In this document: piece by piece, positions 1 through 8,544 of the stretch | Layout: every line of letters starts with the position of its first letter | How positions within the stretch are numbered: the stretch's first letter is position 1 | NCBI GenBank assembly: GCA_050287725.1 | Contig: JBNKCL010000065.1 | Location: forward strand, 1-64,000 | Direction: 5' to 3' | Length of the DNA stretch: 64,000 bases | From: CBFDBF01 sp050287725 | GTDB taxonomy: Bacteria; Pseudomonadota; Gammaproteobacteria; Chromatiales; Chromatiaceae | The notes under the pieces: generated by a model | What the model saw: the letters and a program-made list of their open reading frames with translations, nothing else | Database searches by the model: none | What the model was told of the DNA's origin: nothing | Made by a program: the position numbers and the translations under genes

Positions 1-2
1 AA

Positions 3-1103
3 CTATCCATCGTTGCGCTTATTGTTGCCTGGATCATCCAGGGTATTTCGTTGTATTTGATTTTCGAATTATGGAAGTTTCGTGGGGATATGGCCTATGC
101 CGGCGGCGGAGCCGTGATAATCGTGTACGCGGTTATCATAGTGGCTTCGCTGGTGGGCGTCATAGTTTACCCTGTGCTTGCGCTGCTCTTCGGCAGGCCC
201 AACAAGTGGAAAGCCAAGTTGGGTTATCTCCTGTTGTTTTATGCTACGGCATTTACCCTCGTGTTTGCGCCGAGGCATATTCTTGGTTACCTCGATCCCA
301 ACGTCGACTTTTATGGTGTTGTTCTTGACATGGACGGAGATCCTGTCCCGAATGCGGAAGTTACGGCAAGGAACTGCACGGGACGAAAAATCTTCAAAGC
401 CGATGAAAAAGGCCTGGTGAATGTTTCGGTAAGATGCCAGTCAATATTTATCGTCGACAAAATATACAATCCGGATACAGGTTCGTACTGTCTCTCGTCA
501 TGGGATACTGGTTCGCACAATAGAAAACAGGTTGCGTTATTTGGTAAATCCGCAAAGATGTTCAATGGGCTCGGCGGATGGAACGACTATGACAGTAATA
601 ATCCGTTCCGGTTCGAGTGTATCTGGAAAAGGCCTGAAGCAATCATTGAAAGCCGTATCAATGGGGATGACTGGTATATCAAGGGCGACGGCAGGGTTTA
701 TACATTGAATGTCACGCTCGAAAAGGAGCGGGAGCGTTTACAGGAAGGCGAGCACGACGGCCAATTAAGATTACGGGTTTTCGTGAATGAGGACGACAAC
801 CCGGAAGATGTCTATAACGATGGGAGAATCATCATTGAGCCTGTCGGCGGCGGTATACAACTGGCTCGCAAGCATACGTTAAGTATCGCCCCGGAAACAG
901 GCTACTCTGATCGGTATGTATATGACTTCGAGAAGAAGAATTTCATCTGGGAGCATTTCTATTTCTATAGTCACGACAGGGCAGAGTACGGGCATATTGT
1001 TTTAAACATAGATCCCGGCCGGAGGGACGGGGATGTCAGGGTTGATGCGGATTATGTTGTGAATATGAATGGCGGCAGGGCGGTATTGTCCTCGCGTGAC
1101 TGA
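3..1103 (+). CDS. Membrane protein with carboxypeptidase-regulatory-like domain, 5' end outside window
   Basis: The reading frame is open back to base 3 and encodes a hydrophobic helix before the first possible start (TTG at 51), so the true start probably lies upstream of the window. About 366 residues are visible. Three hydrophobic segments lie near residues 1-20, 35-60 and 75-92. They are followed by a soluble region beginning FYGVVLDMDGDPVPNAEV, which resembles the beta-sandwich of carboxypeptidase-regulatory-like domains, then a charged, aromatic-rich C-terminal half that I do not recognise. Topology suggests a membrane-anchored protein with a large soluble domain. The gene is AT-richer than most of the window. 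Function unknown. Confidence 0.6.
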   Translation, partial: LSIVALIVAWIIQGISLYLIFELWKFRGDMAYAGGGAVIIVYAVIIVASLVGVIVYPVLALLFGRPNKWKAKLGYLLLFYATAFTLVFAPRHILGYLDPNVDFYGVVLDMDGDPVPNAEVTARNCTGRKIFKADEKGLVNVSVRCQSIFIVDKIYNPDTGSYCLSSWDTGSHNRKQVALFGKSAKMFNGLGGWNDYDSNNPFRFECIWKRPEAIIESRINGDDWYIKGDGRVYTLNVTLEKERERLQEGEHDGQLRLRVFVNEDDNPEDVYNDGRIIIEPVGGGIQLARKHTLSIAPETGYSDRYVYDFEKKNFIWEHFYFYSHDRAEYGHIVLNIDPGRRDGDVRVDADYVVNMNGGRAVLSSRD

Positions 1104-1156
1104 TAGAAAAAGAGGCCGCAAAAAAATATTCTGAGAAAGGCGCATTTCGGAAGAAT

Positions 1157-1620
1157 AATAAGGGACTGACCCCGATATTACGGAAAAAGGGGACGTATTT
1201 ATTTTGCGCATAATGGGTGAGGGATAAAAATAAATGCGCCCCCTTTTTTTGGGATCTGGGCCATGAGAATCAGGGAAACTATATGGGAAGAAGAATAATA
1301 AATTTACTTGCGGTTATAGTGATGCTTATTGGACTCGCATTAGTTGTAGCATGGAAACAACAGATGCTATCAGAAGGAGATGCGATTAGTTATTTTAGTT
1401 TAGTATTTGCAATCTTGGCTACAGTTCATTTTCTATATGCTATATATTCTGGAGAAATATCAGCTAAGGGTTTACTTGTATATCGTAACCAGTCACCAAC
1501 CGCTTTCTATATTTTGCTTTTATTTGATTTCTGCGTAATATTGATCAGCCTATATGCGGTGTATTATTTCGGATATGTGATTGCAGGTTAGTGATAATAA
1601 GGGGTCAGACCCCATTTATT
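1157..1620. repeat. Inverted intergenic repeat pair enclosing a small ORF
   Basis: The motif ggggtcagacccc followed by atttatt (1601-1620) recurs inverted and imperfectly at 1157-1173 (aataagggactgacccc). Just inside the left copy, 1184-1205 and 1227-1248 form a second imperfect inverted repeat (poly-A, GGGG, then a tatttatttt-like tract against its complement). Similar ggggtcagacccc and aaataaatacgtcccc strings are, from general knowledge, common beside REP-associated IS200-type elements, but no transposase is present here. The pair brackets the 102-residue ORF at 1283-1591. Confidence 0.55.
1283..1591 (+). CDS. Small hypothetical membrane protein
   Basis: The 102-residue product has three hydrophobic segments (about residues 4-22, 34-52 and 70-95), so it is probably an inner-membrane protein. 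I chose ATG 1283 because a purine-rich AGGGAAAC lies upstream; the longer frame from 1217 adds residues without membrane-protein character. The gene is strikingly AT-rich relative to its neighbours and sits between inverted intergenic repeats, which suggests it arrived or moves as a unit. No family is recognised; function unknown. Confidence 0.55.
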   Translation: MGRRIINLLAVIVMLIGLALVVAWKQQMLSEGDAISYFSLVFAILATVHFLYAIYSGEISAKGLLVYRNQSPTAFYILLLFDFCVILISLYAVYYFGYVIAG

Positions 1621-1636
1621 TGAGCCTGCGATTCTT

Positions 1637-2260
1637 TCAGGCGTCCTCTTCCTGCCCACCGTCCATCGTGCGGTGGCAGCGCAACACATTATCGTCATCG
1701 TGGTAGAAGCTGCACTCGTTGTGCAGCGCCTCCTTCAGCTTGGCGCGCGCCCGGTGGATGCGCACCTTGGCGTTTGCTTCGGAACAGCCGCAGGCAGCGG
1801 CGGTTTCGCGTGCACTCAGGCCGCCGAAGTCGTGCAGCAGGATGGCGGCGCGATAGTCGTCCGGAAGTGCGGCCACCACCTCGCGCACACAGGTGTTCAT
1901 CTGGTCCAATGTCAGGCGTTGCTCGGGTGTCGGGGCGCTGTCCGGCAGCTCGGGCGCCTCGTCTTCGTCCACCTGGCGCGCCGTGCCGCCGGCTTTGCGG
2001 AAATGGTCCATCGCCGTGCGCGTGGCGATGGTGAATGCCCAGGTCTTCAGGCTCGAGCGGCCGTCGAAGTTCGGCAGACCCCGCGCAATGCGTAACAGCG
2101 CCTCCTGCAACAGATCCTCGGCCAGGGCGTAATCGCCCACCAGCCGTTGGAGATAGCGCGCCAGCGGGGAGGACAGCGCCTTTGCCGCGTCCTCAAAGGA
2201 GATTTCGCCGCTCGAATCGGCCGCCGTTGCAGCGTCCGCATTTGTGGAATGCTGCGTCAT
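1637..2260 (-). CDS. ECF-type RNA polymerase sigma factor
   Basis: The 207-residue protein has a sigma-70 region 2 (about residues 30-100, with AEDLLQEALLRI and TWAFTIATRTAMDHFRK) and region 4 (about 125-180, with LPDDYRAAILLHDFGG and the helix-turn-helix SARETAAACGCSEANAKVRI). The C-terminal tail carries Cys and His residues (CSFYHDDDNVLRCHR) that could bind metal. ATG 2260 overlaps the stop of the upstream AhpD-like gene as ATGA, so the two are probably translationally coupled; this favours 2260 over the longer frame from 2278. No classical anti-sigma factor is adjacent, so the AhpD-like protein or the Cys/His tail may be the sensor (inference). Confidence 0.88.
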   Translation of the reverse strand: MTQHSTNADAATAADSSGEISFEDAAKALSSPLARYLQRLVGDYALAEDLLQEALLRIARGLPNFDGRSSLKTWAFTIATRTAMDHFRKAGGTARQVDEDEAPELPDSAPTPEQRLTLDQMNTCVREVVAALPDDYRAAILLHDFGGLSARETAAACGCSEANAKVRIHRARAKLKEALHNECSFYHDDDNVLRCHRTMDGGQEEDA

Positions 2261-2514
2261 AGGCCGCCGCAGCCGCAACCGGCTTTCGTATTTGCATCCG
2301 TATCGGATCCGGCGCGTTGCGCGGCGTCCAGCACCGCGCGTGCCGGCACCTGGCGGACCTTGTCGGCCAGTTCGATGGCCTCCGCGATCTGTGCCGCGCT
2401 CAGGCCAAACTTGCTTGCCTCGGCACGGTGATACGTTACGCAGGGGATGCAGTTGCTCGCCAGTGAGGCGCCCAGCGCCACCAGTTCGCGTTCGCGGGGA
2501 TTCAGGGTATTCAT
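2257..2514 (-). CDS. Carboxymuconolactone decarboxylase/AhpD-like protein
   Basis: The 85-residue protein has the AhpD-family core ASNCIPCVTYH with a CxxC pair and a downstream His, the arrangement used for thiol-dependent peroxide reduction. It ends in a GCGCGG cluster that could coordinate metal. ATG 2514 is preceded by AAGGAG at good spacing. It is the first gene of a two-gene unit with the ECF sigma factor (ATGA overlap), which suggests a redox or thiol stress response. The enzymatic activity is inferred from the motif only. Confidence 0.8.
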   Translation of the reverse strand: MNTLNPRERELVALGASLASNCIPCVTYHRAEASKFGLSAAQIAEAIELADKVRQVPARAVLDAAQRAGSDTDANTKAGCGCGGL

Positions 2515-2966
2515 GGTGTTCTCCTTCGATTTTCGTGTCGGCCGCACAATACGGCCGACGGGTTCAATGCATTAGACGTAAACGATGCGCAAAAGGATAC
2601 ACCATGCCCGGCACGACCGGATCCGGGTGTACCGGAAGCGGTGAAAGGCCGGTATCCGGAGGGGTATTGCGATACCGGACGGACTCTGATCGATGGGACT
2701 GTTCCTCAGGCGCCGTCTTGGTCCCGGACGGGATTCGCGGAACAGGGGATGGATCTATTATTGGATATATAAAAACCCGGGACTGAGCACAATTGTTTCT
2801 GATATGGATTAGGGGGAATAGGGATAGGGTCCCTTACTCTGGCTTTCCGGGGGGCTCAAGGGTGACCGGTGGGAGGGGCTCTCCGCCGATCAGAAGAATG
2901 GGGATGGGACGCAGTTTTATAATGGTAATATACGGGCTGGCGAATGAATCAACATCTCGAGGTTAT
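2515..2966. other. Intergenic region, no convincing gene
   Basis: About 450 bases between the divergent AhpD-like and GNAT genes. The first part is GC-rich with repeated ccgg-containing strings (about 2610-2700). The remainder can be read in frame with the downstream acetyltransferase but gives no family-like sequence. It probably contains promoters for both directions, but I could not assign clear -35/-10 elements. Confidence 0.4.
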
Positions 2967-3485
2967 ATGGGTGGGCCTAAGGATAGCGTGACCCTGAAAG
3001 ACGGAACCGAAATCCGCCTGGACTCTGTCGGTGTCTGCGACAAGCAGTGCCTCATGAGTGGCTTTGAGGGTTTGTCCGGCCGTTCCCGGTATACCCGATA
3101 TCATGCTTCGATCGGAAAATTGCCGGATAGTTATCTGGAGAGCCTGCTTCAGGCCGATAATCGGGATAATGTCGTGGTGGTTGCTCTTGTGGCAGACAGC
3201 GATCCGCTGAAGGGTGTGGGGCTGGCCCGCTATGTCCGTCTTGAAGACGAGCCGAATATTGCCGAGTGTTCGATAACGATTACAGACGATAGTCAGGGCA
3301 AAGGACTCGGCGCCCTGTTACTGAATTACCTGCTTGAGCATGCGCGGTTTAATAATATTTCCACCTTACGGGGTTATGTCCTGCCCGGCAACAAACCCAT
3401 GATCAGGTTGTTTGAGAAATATAATTACTCCGTCCAAAGAGAGGGTGACGGGACGCTTCGTTATGAGGTTGACACCATATACTAG
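2967..3485 (+). CDS. GNAT family N-acetyltransferase
   Basis: The 172-residue product contains the acetyl-CoA pyrophosphate loop DSQGKGLGALLL (Q-x-x-G-x-G) in the GNAT core, and an N-terminal stretch LSGRSRYTRYHA like that of Pat-type protein lysine acetyltransferase GNAT domains. The C-terminal LPGNKPMIRLFEKYNY is the usual beta5-alpha4 region. The frame is open further upstream (to 2793). ATG 2967 was chosen because the domain starts right after it, but ATG 2922 is also possible. Substrate unknown. Confidence 0.75.
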   Translation: MGGPKDSVTLKDGTEIRLDSVGVCDKQCLMSGFEGLSGRSRYTRYHASIGKLPDSYLESLLQADNRDNVVVVALVADSDPLKGVGLARYVRLEDEPNIAECSITITDDSQGKGLGALLLNYLLEHARFNNISTLRGYVLPGNKPMIRLFEKYNYSVQREGDGTLRYEVDTIY

Positions 3486-3570
3486 GGTCGATTCAGAGAA
3501 CAAGAAATTCTAATATTGGGATCGGGGATCAATAGGATCGAACCCGATTAAAACGCAATCAGGACGGGCT

Positions 3571-3610
3571 GTCGGAAAAGTACTAAACTATCCTGCATTC
3601 TTGCCGCTCC
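3571..3610 (+). promoter_or_regulatory. Sigma-28 (FliA)-like promoter upstream of diguanylate cyclase
   Basis: TAAA at 3584-3587, 15 bases, then GCCGCTCC at 3603-3610. The flagellar sigma-28 consensus is TAAA-N15-GCCGATAA. Bases 3571-3608 match 4961-4998 at 35 of 38 positions, and both copies lie 60-66 bases from the -10 element to their start codon, which supports a shared promoter. Confidence 0.5.
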
Positions 3611-3668
3611 GTTTACAGGATTTTCGCGAATGCTGAATGTGGGTCCGGATCAGATATCCAGGTGATTG

Positions 3669-4886
3669 ATGCGACGTGAAATCGCCAGAATGGTCGCGGC
3701 AGTCGGCTTTACATTATCTGTATTGGCCGTCTATTGCGCATGGGGCTACTTCGAGGAGAAGCGGCGCCTTATCGCGCAGATCGACGAGCGGCTTTTCTCC
3801 GCGGCATCCGCCGTACCTTATATCTTAAAGGATGACTTTCACGACCGGGCGATCGATCCCGCAAGTATCAGCCCGGAAGAGGATAAAACAAACATTCTGT
3901 CCCTCTCGGCGCTCAATAATCGCCTGGGGATGAAATTCCTTTACACCGTCTTTCGCGACCGAAATGGAATCTACCGCTTAAGCAGTTCGAGCGCCACCGG
4001 TGAGGAGTTGAAAACAGGGAACGAGGTGCGCTATTTCACCGCGTACCCGGACGCGAGCGATCTGCTCAAAAAGAGCTTCGAAAACAGGGCCGATTTTCGC
4101 GGGCGCGCCGAAGATTATTCCCCCATTTACGCCCCTGTCTACAGTGACCGCTGGGGAACCTATCGTTCGGTCTTCATTCCCATACGCTCTCCCGACGGCA
4201 ATCTGTATGTCGCCTGCGCCGACGTGGATATTTCCTATGTCACGGCGTTGCTGCGGCATAATTTGCTGCAAACAATTTTGGAATTCGTGATATTCGCATT
4301 GGCGATTCTTCCTATCCTCTATACATATGTTAGTGTCGTAAAACGAAAAAGCAGGGAGTTCCAGCAGGTTCAGCAGCTCTATCTTGATCAGTCGGAACTT
4401 ACCATCACTGATCCGTTGACCCGAATAGGCAACCGGCTCAAGCTCGATAATGAACTGAAAGTAGCGATGAGTCATTATCAGACCGTTGCCCAACCGTTCG
4501 TGCTGGCGATGATCGATATCGACCATTTCAAATCCATCAACGATCGATACGGACATCAGGTCGGCGATATCGTGTTGCAGCAATTCGCCGAACTGCTGGT
4601 GGCGAACTCGCGTTCAAGCGACATCGTGGGACGCTGGGGCGGTGAGGAATTCATGATCATATATCTCAATGCAAATCTCGAAGGCGCCTTCCGCCATGCG
4701 GAAAAATTGCGTAATGTGATCGAGAATGCCCGGTTCGAAAAAAACCAAAACATCACCGCGAGTTTTGGGGTCGCCCAGCCAACTCAGAATATGACTTTGC
4801 CACGGCTGCTCCAATGTGTAGATGAAGCTCTCTATACAGCCAAAGGCGAAGGAAGAAACCGGACTGTTCAACGCCTATGCGACTGA
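3669..4886 (+). CDS. Membrane-bound diguanylate cyclase
   Basis: The 405-residue protein makes cyclic di-GMP from two GTP. An N-terminal helix (about residues 9-27) and a second one (about 200-222) flank a periplasmic sensor domain of about 170 residues. The GGDEF domain follows from about 245, with the active-site motif GGEEF near 323 and an RSSD inhibitory site five residues upstream, so product inhibition is likely. ATG 3669 is preceded by AGGTGA; a TTG directly upstream is less likely. The gene stands alone behind a sigma-28-like promoter, which suggests co-expression with motility genes. Confidence 0.92.
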   Translation: MRREIARMVAAVGFTLSVLAVYCAWGYFEEKRRLIAQIDERLFSAASAVPYILKDDFHDRAIDPASISPEEDKTNILSLSALNNRLGMKFLYTVFRDRNGIYRLSSSSATGEELKTGNEVRYFTAYPDASDLLKKSFENRADFRGRAEDYSPIYAPVYSDRWGTYRSVFIPIRSPDGNLYVACADVDISYVTALLRHNLLQTILEFVIFALAILPILYTYVSVVKRKSREFQQVQQLYLDQSELTITDPLTRIGNRLKLDNELKVAMSHYQTVAQPFVLAMIDIDHFKSINDRYGHQVGDIVLQQFAELLVANSRSSDIVGRWGGEEFMIIYLNANLEGAFRHAEKLRNVIENARFEKNQNITASFGVAQPTQNMTLPRLLQCVDEALYTAKGEGRNRTVQRLCD

Positions 4887-4960
4887 ATCCTGCGATCGGC
4901 CAGGATTACATGGAGGGGCGAAAGGGTCAGGTCCGATTGAATACGCGATCCGTACGGATA

Positions 4961-5000
4961 GTCGGAAAAGTACTAAACTAACCCGCATTCCTGCCGCTCT
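4961..5000 (+). promoter_or_regulatory. Sigma-28 (FliA)-like promoter upstream of Thr/Gly-rich secreted protein
   Basis: Second copy of the element at 3571: TAAA at 4974-4977, 15 bases, GCCGCTCT at 4993-5000. The first 20 bases (gtcggaaaagtactaaacta) are identical in both copies. Confidence 0.5.
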
Positions 5001-5052
5001 ATGTATCGGGCTTTCACCGATGTGAATACATCCGTCGAAGGGGAGAAAAACC

Positions 5053-6687
5053 ATGGGAAGGTTTAACCGCATATTCGTTCTGCTTGCCTTGATTCTCACC
5101 ACCACGCTTCCTGTCGGGGAGGCGTCCGCAGCGGTGTCGCCGGGTGCTGCAAAGATCAGCCCCGAGGCGCTGGAACTCCTGGTCTCTGGGATCGCCTTCT
5201 ATCCCGACCCCCTGGTCGAGAAAATCCTGGCGGCCGCCACCACCCCCGCCGCCCTGCTCTCCGCGGCGCACCCCGAGCGAAACGGCCCGCTTGCCAGGCG
5301 CAGACAGGCCAACCAGCCCGAGGCGGTCAGCGCCCTGATGGCCGCCAGCCCGGAAACCGTCGCCGAGCTCGCGGCGCATCCGGGGCACCTGTTTCTTCTC
5401 GGGGCGATCGAAAAACGGAATCCGGAAGCGATACGCGCCGCCATCGCCAAGGTGCGCGCCGATGCCGAGTCGGTCAGCGCGAACGGTCAGAAGAGCGCGA
5501 ATTCAAACACCGGATCTTCCGCCTCTGCCACCGCCGCGACCGGGGCGTCCTCCATTGTCGTGATTGACCGTCTGCTTGCCACCGGGGCCGCAGTCGAACT
5601 GGTCGCCCTCACGGAAAACACCACCACGGCCGAGACAGTGGTGGTGGTCCCGGCGGCGACTACAACTACCGCCACTACCGTTGTCGTACCCACGGCCACG
5701 GTCACCAATGTGACGGCCGCCGACGGTTCCGCCCAGGGCGTCGTCGTCTCGGGTGCGAACGCTACCGCCGTGGCCGGGACCGGCGGGACGAACACCACCT
5801 ATGTCACTCCGGGTGGCGAGACCGTGACCGTCAACAAGGAGGGCGGGATGGTGGCGGCCAGCAACGGCACCACCAGCGCTGCGGCGGGCGCGGGTCAGGC
5901 GACGGTAACCGGCCCCGCTGGAAATAGCGCCACCGCCACGGGGGCGGGGGGCGCAGGCAGGACGACGGTAGGCGATACCACCATCGCCGGGGCGGCCGGT
6001 GGCGGAACCGTCACCACCTCCACCGGGCAGTCGGTAAGCGGGGCAGGTGGTGCGGTGGGCACCGTGACCCAGAACGAGAGCGGCACCAGCTGGACCACGG
6101 ATGCCGCCGGGGCCGCGGTCAACAACAATACCGGCGACACGGCGGCCGCCATGCATCAGGGAGGCGGTTCCGTCACCACCAACGCCGATGGCAGCACCAC
6201 CATGAATCGCAGCGGAACCACTTCCAAGAGCGGCCCTTCCGGGGATGGAAGTGTCAGTCACACCGGCAGCACCACCCAGACGGCGGACGGCGCCCTGAGC
6301 TATTCCGGCGACAGCACTCTGAATACCCAACAGGGGACCGTCACCACCGCCACTACGGCAGGCGGCGGTCAGGCCACCACCACCGTTACCCATGCCGACG
6401 GAACCACCACCACCTTGAACGCCGGCGATCATTCGTCCGGAACCCAATCCCAAACCGCCGCCCGGACCGCCCCGCCGTCCGGCAGTGCGCGCAGCGGCAA
6501 CAACCAGCGCTACCAACAGGCTTCTGCTGCGCAGATCCAGGAAGGCCAGAAGGCGCTCAGCCACAGTTGGGGAGGGTCCGGGAACCAGAGAAGCATGAGT
6601 CCTGCTACCCCGGCTCGGGGCGGCGCTGCGCCGAGTGCGCAGCAAAGGACCACGCCCTCCCGGTCGGGTGGTCGCGGAAGGCGGTAG
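5053..6687 (+). CDS. Secreted Thr/Ser/Gly/Ala-rich protein with DUF3300-like N-terminus
   Basis: The 544-residue protein starts with a Sec signal peptide (about residues 1-26). Residues about 35-140 resemble the DUF3300 family (SGIAFYPDPLVEKILAAATTP). Residues about 150-470 are low complexity, dominated by Thr, Gly, Ala, Ser and Val, with recurring short TTT, GGG and NADGSTT-like units. A Gln/Ser-rich and finally basic tail (RSGGRGRR) ends it. ATG 5053 is preceded by GGGGAGA. The composition resembles an extended or beta-helical surface protein and would offer many O-glycosylation sites; the next genes encode glycan-modifying enzymes. Function unknown. Confidence 0.75.
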   Translation: MGRFNRIFVLLALILTTTLPVGEASAAVSPGAAKISPEALELLVSGIAFYPDPLVEKILAAATTPAALLSAAHPERNGPLARRRQANQPEAVSALMAASPETVAELAAHPGHLFLLGAIEKRNPEAIRAAIAKVRADAESVSANGQKSANSNTGSSASATAATGASSIVVIDRLLATGAAVELVALTENTTTAETVVVVPAATTTTATTVVVPTATVTNVTAADGSAQGVVVSGANATAVAGTGGTNTTYVTPGGETVTVNKEGGMVAASNGTTSAAAGAGQATVTGPAGNSATATGAGGAGRTTVGDTTIAGAAGGGTVTTSTGQSVSGAGGAVGTVTQNESGTSWTTDAAGAAVNNNTGDTAAAMHQGGGSVTTNADGSTTMNRSGTTSKSGPSGDGSVSHTGSTTQTADGALSYSGDSTLNTQQGTVTTATTAGGGQATTTVTHADGTTTTLNAGDHSSGTQSQTAARTAPPSGSARSGNNQRYQQASAAQIQEGQKALSHSWGGSGNQRSMSPATPARGGAAPSAQQRTTPSRSGGRGRR

Positions 6688-6701
6688 GGAATCCAGAGTC
6701 G

Positions 6702-7415
6702 ATGGTGGACGATTACCGGCGCATTCTGGAAAAGTATCTGGAACAGAAAAAGCCGGCCTGTATTGTTCAGGTTGGCGCGAACGACGGTCGAATCAATGAT
6801 CCAATTTATGAAATCGTCATGCGGCATAAAGACTCGACGAGAATATTGCTTATCGAGCCGCAGAAAGAGGTTCTTCCATTCCTCTATCAGAGCTATAGAG
6901 ACCACCCGTATGCGATCATTCATAACGGGGCTGTTGGGCCCGACAAGGAGTTGTCTCTTTACAGGGTGAGGCCGCAGTACTGGGACATATTTAAAAAACA
7001 ATACTTGGTTGAGGCGCCGTCATATCGGGTTCCAAGCGGGTTTGCGTCATCCGTAAAGGAGCATGTGATCGCGCATGTGAAAGGCAACTTGCCGGAGCAT
7101 GTGAATTTGTCGGAGTCTATTGAGGAAATACGAATACCATCCACGGATCTGGAAACTCTGTTAAGGAAGTATGATTTGACGAAGGATGGGGTGGACGTAT
7201 TGCAGATCGATGCGGAAGGTATGGATGATATTGTTATTTATGCCTGCAATATACCGGAACTTATGCCGTCAATAATTAATTTTGAGCATTCTCATTTGCC
7301 AGGCCCAAGATATCAAAGGCTTTGTGATAGTCTGTCCCTGCTCGGTTATGTGCTTCGCAAGTGGAGCGATAATGATACATTGGCGCTATTTCGGTTAGAC
7401 CGGGAAGCGATTTAA
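6702..7415 (+). CDS. FkbM family methyltransferase
   Basis: The 237-residue product shows the S-adenosylmethionine-binding start IVQVGANDGRINDP, an acidic strand IEPQ, and the family motif DVLQIDAEGMDDIVIY. FkbM enzymes methylate hydroxyl groups, often on sugars. ATG 6702 lies 15 bases after the stop of the Thr-rich gene; the frame is open further upstream, inside that gene, but that part is not methyltransferase-like. It is the first gene of an AT-richer cluster of glycan-modifying enzymes. Substrate unknown. Confidence 0.85.
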   Translation: MVDDYRRILEKYLEQKKPACIVQVGANDGRINDPIYEIVMRHKDSTRILLIEPQKEVLPFLYQSYRDHPYAIIHNGAVGPDKELSLYRVRPQYWDIFKKQYLVEAPSYRVPSGFASSVKEHVIAHVKGNLPEHVNLSESIEEIRIPSTDLETLLRKYDLTKDGVDVLQIDAEGMDDIVIYACNIPELMPSIINFEHSHLPGPRYQRLCDSLSLLGYVLRKWSDNDTLALFRLDREAI

Positions 7416-7458
7416 TATGACTGCTGGCTGAGCCGGCGTGATGTATATGCAGTAATCC

Positions 7459-8427
7459 GTGAAAAAAACAATCCATCTGATAACCACATACGATGTTCTC
7501 GGCGGCGCTGAGATACGTTGCCTTGAGCTTTACAAGCTGCTGCAACCACATGCTGATGTGAGGCTTTGGTCAAATAATCCACCATGCCGGGAAATACCGG
7601 AGGAATTTCCGATTGAATTGATCTCGGCTTCTTCCGGACAATACCCGATGGGCGGGACCATGGTGTTTATCGGTTGTTACCAGAATATTGCCGAATGGGT
7701 ATTGAAGTCGAGATCGGATCGTACGATATTGGTTCACAACACCCCGGAAATCAATTACTTGACCAGGGCGGCGCTTGCCGCATCTGCGCTGGGATCGAAA
7801 ATTGAAATGGTGTATGCGTCTAAGTGGTTGATGTGGGAAACCGGAGTTGAAGGTGTCGTAGAGCCATCGCCGATAGACCTGGAAATATTTTCGCCGGTGG
7901 TCTCATCTGAGCAAAACAACGGTACATTCCGTGTCGGCCGCCATTCCAGAGATGCCGAGATAAAACACTATGAGCCGGATATCCCTCTTTATGAGGCGCT
8001 TGCCTCGAATGGATGCAATATTTCCATAATGGGTGGTAAAACGCTCGAAAATAAATTCAGTAATTTATCAGGCATAGAATTGTTGCCGGCCGCCGCGATC
8101 CCGGCACAGGAATTTTTGAAAGGGCTGGATTGTTTTTACTACCGGACAAGCGAAAATTGGGTCGAGGCATTCGGGCGAGTGGTTATGGAGGCGATGGCAT
8201 GTGGTCTTCCCGTCGTTGCGCACCACAGGGGAGGGTATGCCGAGATGATTACCCATGGTAATGACGCATTCCTGTTCGATACTCCTCTGGAAGCATTTCA
8301 AATCATCATGACTTTGAAAAACAACCCGACTCTTCGGGCCAGAATAGGCAGGATGGCGCGTACGACGATGGAGCGTGTTTACAGCGATTCTGAAAAAATG
8401 AAAATAATCCGTTTTTATCTGGAGTAA
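7459..8427 (+). CDS. Glycosyltransferase, GT4/group 1 type
   Basis: The 322-residue protein has a GT-B fold pattern: an N-terminal YDVLGGAEIRCLE loop and a C-terminal donor-binding region EAFGRVVMEAMACGLPVV (EX7E motif), followed by HRGGYAEMITHGNDAFLF. It probably transfers a nucleotide-activated sugar in the cytoplasm. The start is GTG 7459, encoding MKKTIHLITTYD. It sits 43 bases downstream of the FkbM gene and is likely co-transcribed. It is somewhat shorter than typical GT4 enzymes, mainly in the N-terminal domain. Confidence 0.85.
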   Translation: MKKTIHLITTYDVLGGAEIRCLELYKLLQPHADVRLWSNNPPCREIPEEFPIELISASSGQYPMGGTMVFIGCYQNIAEWVLKSRSDRTILVHNTPEINYLTRAALAASALGSKIEMVYASKWLMWETGVEGVVEPSPIDLEIFSPVVSSEQNNGTFRVGRHSRDAEIKHYEPDIPLYEALASNGCNISIMGGKTLENKFSNLSGIELLPAAAIPAQEFLKGLDCFYYRTSENWVEAFGRVVMEAMACGLPVVAHHRGGYAEMITHGNDAFLFDTPLEAFQIIMTLKNNPTLRARIGRMARTTMERVYSDSEKMKIIRFYLE

Positions 8428-8544
8428 CCGACGTACACCGCAAATGATAGTACTCCAATCGCTTAATAAAAGTCTCCGTTAAGCTGGGGGAGGTTCAGTT
8501 TGGCCTCTATTTATTTTGTTCTCTAAATAACATACATTTTCTTC

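Noticed and set aside
2244..2786. Plus-strand frame of 180 codons near the AhpD-like gene
   Set aside because: Mostly opposite the sigma/AhpD genes, Arg/Pro-rich, and without a ribosome binding site.
5500..6450. Repetitive sequence resembling a repeat array or CRISPR
   Set aside because: The repeats are irregular codon-level ACC/GGC/GCC runs within one open frame, with no constant repeat or spacer length.
5503..6645. Minus-strand frame (380 codons) opposite the Thr-rich gene
   Set aside because: The plus frame has signal peptide, family-like N-terminus and ribosome binding site; the minus frame is a compositional artefact.
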